This document shows positions 63,447-64,000 of a stretch of DNA of 64,000 bases, piece by piece. Positions within the stretch are counted from its first letter, which is position 1. Each line of letters begins with the position of its first letter. The notes under the pieces are model-generated. The model did not search any database and had not been told where the DNA came from. It was given only the letters and a program-made list of their open reading frames with translations. Both the position numbers and the translations under genes were made by a program. This DNA is from Clostridiales bacterium (GTDB lineage: Bacteria; Bacillota; Clostridia; TANB77; CAG-508): positions 1 to 64,000 of the forward strand of contig SFKS01000002.1 in NCBI GenBank assembly GCA_004554705.1. Reading direction: 5' to 3'.

Positions 63447-64000
63447 TTAGAAATCATTTATTTTATTCCAGCTAAAATACAAATTTTTTAAAAAACGTTT
63501 TACAACCATTCTCCTTGCTAAATTCTCAATATGTTTTTCACTTCTGCGTGGGTATTTGTCTCGATATTTCTGACAGTTAATATCAAAAACAAATTTATAT
63601 TGTTCATTTCTTTGCACAAGTTTATGTCCTATCCTTAACAATAATTTATGGAAATTTTTATTATATGTTTTTGGATTTGGGATAAACCCAGCATATGAGA
63701 TGAGGTTGTCAAAATGTTTAAAATTATTTATGTCTTTTATAATACATATAAGTTGTGCTTTTTCGAACACATTAATGCCGTCAACTGATGACAAAAAAAA
63801 ATTATAAATAGGAATTTTATTTAATGATTGAAATATTTGTGTGGTAATATATTTTAAAGCTTCATCTAATGGACCTATAATGTTTTCATGTAATGTATTT
63901 TTTGCATCATCGGTGAATCCGGAGCTTTGTATTCTTGCGATATTACTTCTTTTTGTTAAGTATATATTATCAGCTGTATCGCTTAATATCTTTAATACTT
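63447..64000 (-). CDS. IS110-family transposase-like protein, partial
   Basis: The frame is open from the window edge (64000) to the stop at 63447, giving 184 codons of the C-terminal part; the start lies outside. The segment SSVDGINVFEKAQLICIIKDINNFKHFDNLISYAGFIP and the following IGHKLVQR match the C-terminal Transposase_20 domain of IS110/IS1111 recombinases. The usual SG after the AGxxP motif is not seen. Unlike an inserted element, it is joined to the next gene by a 13-base gap holding that gene's ribosome binding site, suggesting a settled virus gene. The catalytic DEDD domain would lie beyond the edge. Confidence 0.7.
   Translation of the reverse strand, partial: VLKILSDTADNIYLTKRSNIARIQSSGFTDDAKNTLHENIIGPLDEALKYITTQIFQSLNKIPIYNFFLSSVDGINVFEKAQLICIIKDINNFKHFDNLISYAGFIPNPKTYNKNFHKLLLRIGHKLVQRNEQYKFVFDINCQKYRDKYPRRSEKHIENLARRMVVKRFLKNLYFSWNKINDF

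Noticed and set aside
1..64000. tRNA genes, integrase, attachment sites or host flanking genes
   Set aside because: None could be recognised by eye on either strand. The window looks like virus sequence throughout, but a systematic tRNA search was not possible.
1..64000. Anti-phage defence or toxin-antitoxin system
   Set aside because: No recognisable defence domain. The nucleases present are GIY-YIG or LAGLIDADG homing types next to likely targets, and the short unknown genes lack toxin or antitoxin pattern.

Overview
The window reads as most of the genome of a contractile-tailed (myovirus-type) virus of a methanogenic archaeon, probably a member of Methanobacteriales such as Methanobrevibacter or Methanosphaera. 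The DNA is strongly AT-rich. Promoters look archaeal (TTTAAATA / TATTTAAA-type TATA boxes about 25-55 bases before start codons), and ribosome binding sites match the archaeal 16S tail (GGAGGTG, GAGGT, GGTGAT). The clearest host marker is a C71-type pseudomurein endoisopeptidase at 37749-38567, since pseudomurein occurs only in a few methanogen orders. Tail proteins carrying transglutaminase-like cysteine peptidase ends and adhesin-type Ig/DUF11-like modules point the same way. No integrase, attachment site, tRNA, CRISPR array or cellular flank was seen.

Layout. (1) 1-222: G-rich non-coding block with two GC-rich hairpins. (2) 223-6469, minus strand: GIY-YIG endonuclease, terminase large subunit, portal, a degenerate GIY-YIG protein, a 59-residue protein, a ligase-like protein and an unknown protein, mostly overlapping by 1-4 bases. 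(3) 6470-6620: divergent promoter region. (4) 6621-14348, plus strand: prohead protease with a nested scaffold, decoration protein, major capsid protein, connector and neck proteins, tail sheath and tail tube. (5) 14403-19813: a cassette of fibre and adhesin genes with its own promoter and terminators, placed between the tail tube and the tail chaperone. (6) 19821-34572: tail assembly chaperone with an apparent programmed frameshift, a 2016-residue tape measure, and a series of baseplate hub proteins in which hub domains are duplicated and attached to different peptidase or metal-binding ends. (7) 34583-35191: remnant of a repeat protein on the minus strand. (8) 35222-57639: spike, fibre, pseudomurein endoisopeptidase, baseplate J and gp25-like proteins, and four very large baseplate/fibre proteins. 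(9) 57709-64000, minus strand: early or metabolic genes, with a membrane protein, a GIY-YIG endonuclease, an anaerobic ribonucleotide reductase interrupted by an intein, a dCTP deaminase-like protein and an IS110-type transposase that runs off the window edge.

How it works together: TerL and portal package DNA into an HK97-fold head made by protease, scaffold and capsid protein. A sheath/tube tail measured by the tape measure ends in a baseplate carrying several different candidate pseudomurein-cutting enzymes and many adhesive fibres. The nucleotide genes supply dNTPs under anaerobic conditions. The most unusual part is the hub/peptidase cluster at 27479-34572. Functions of many large baseplate proteins are inferred from order and composition only.
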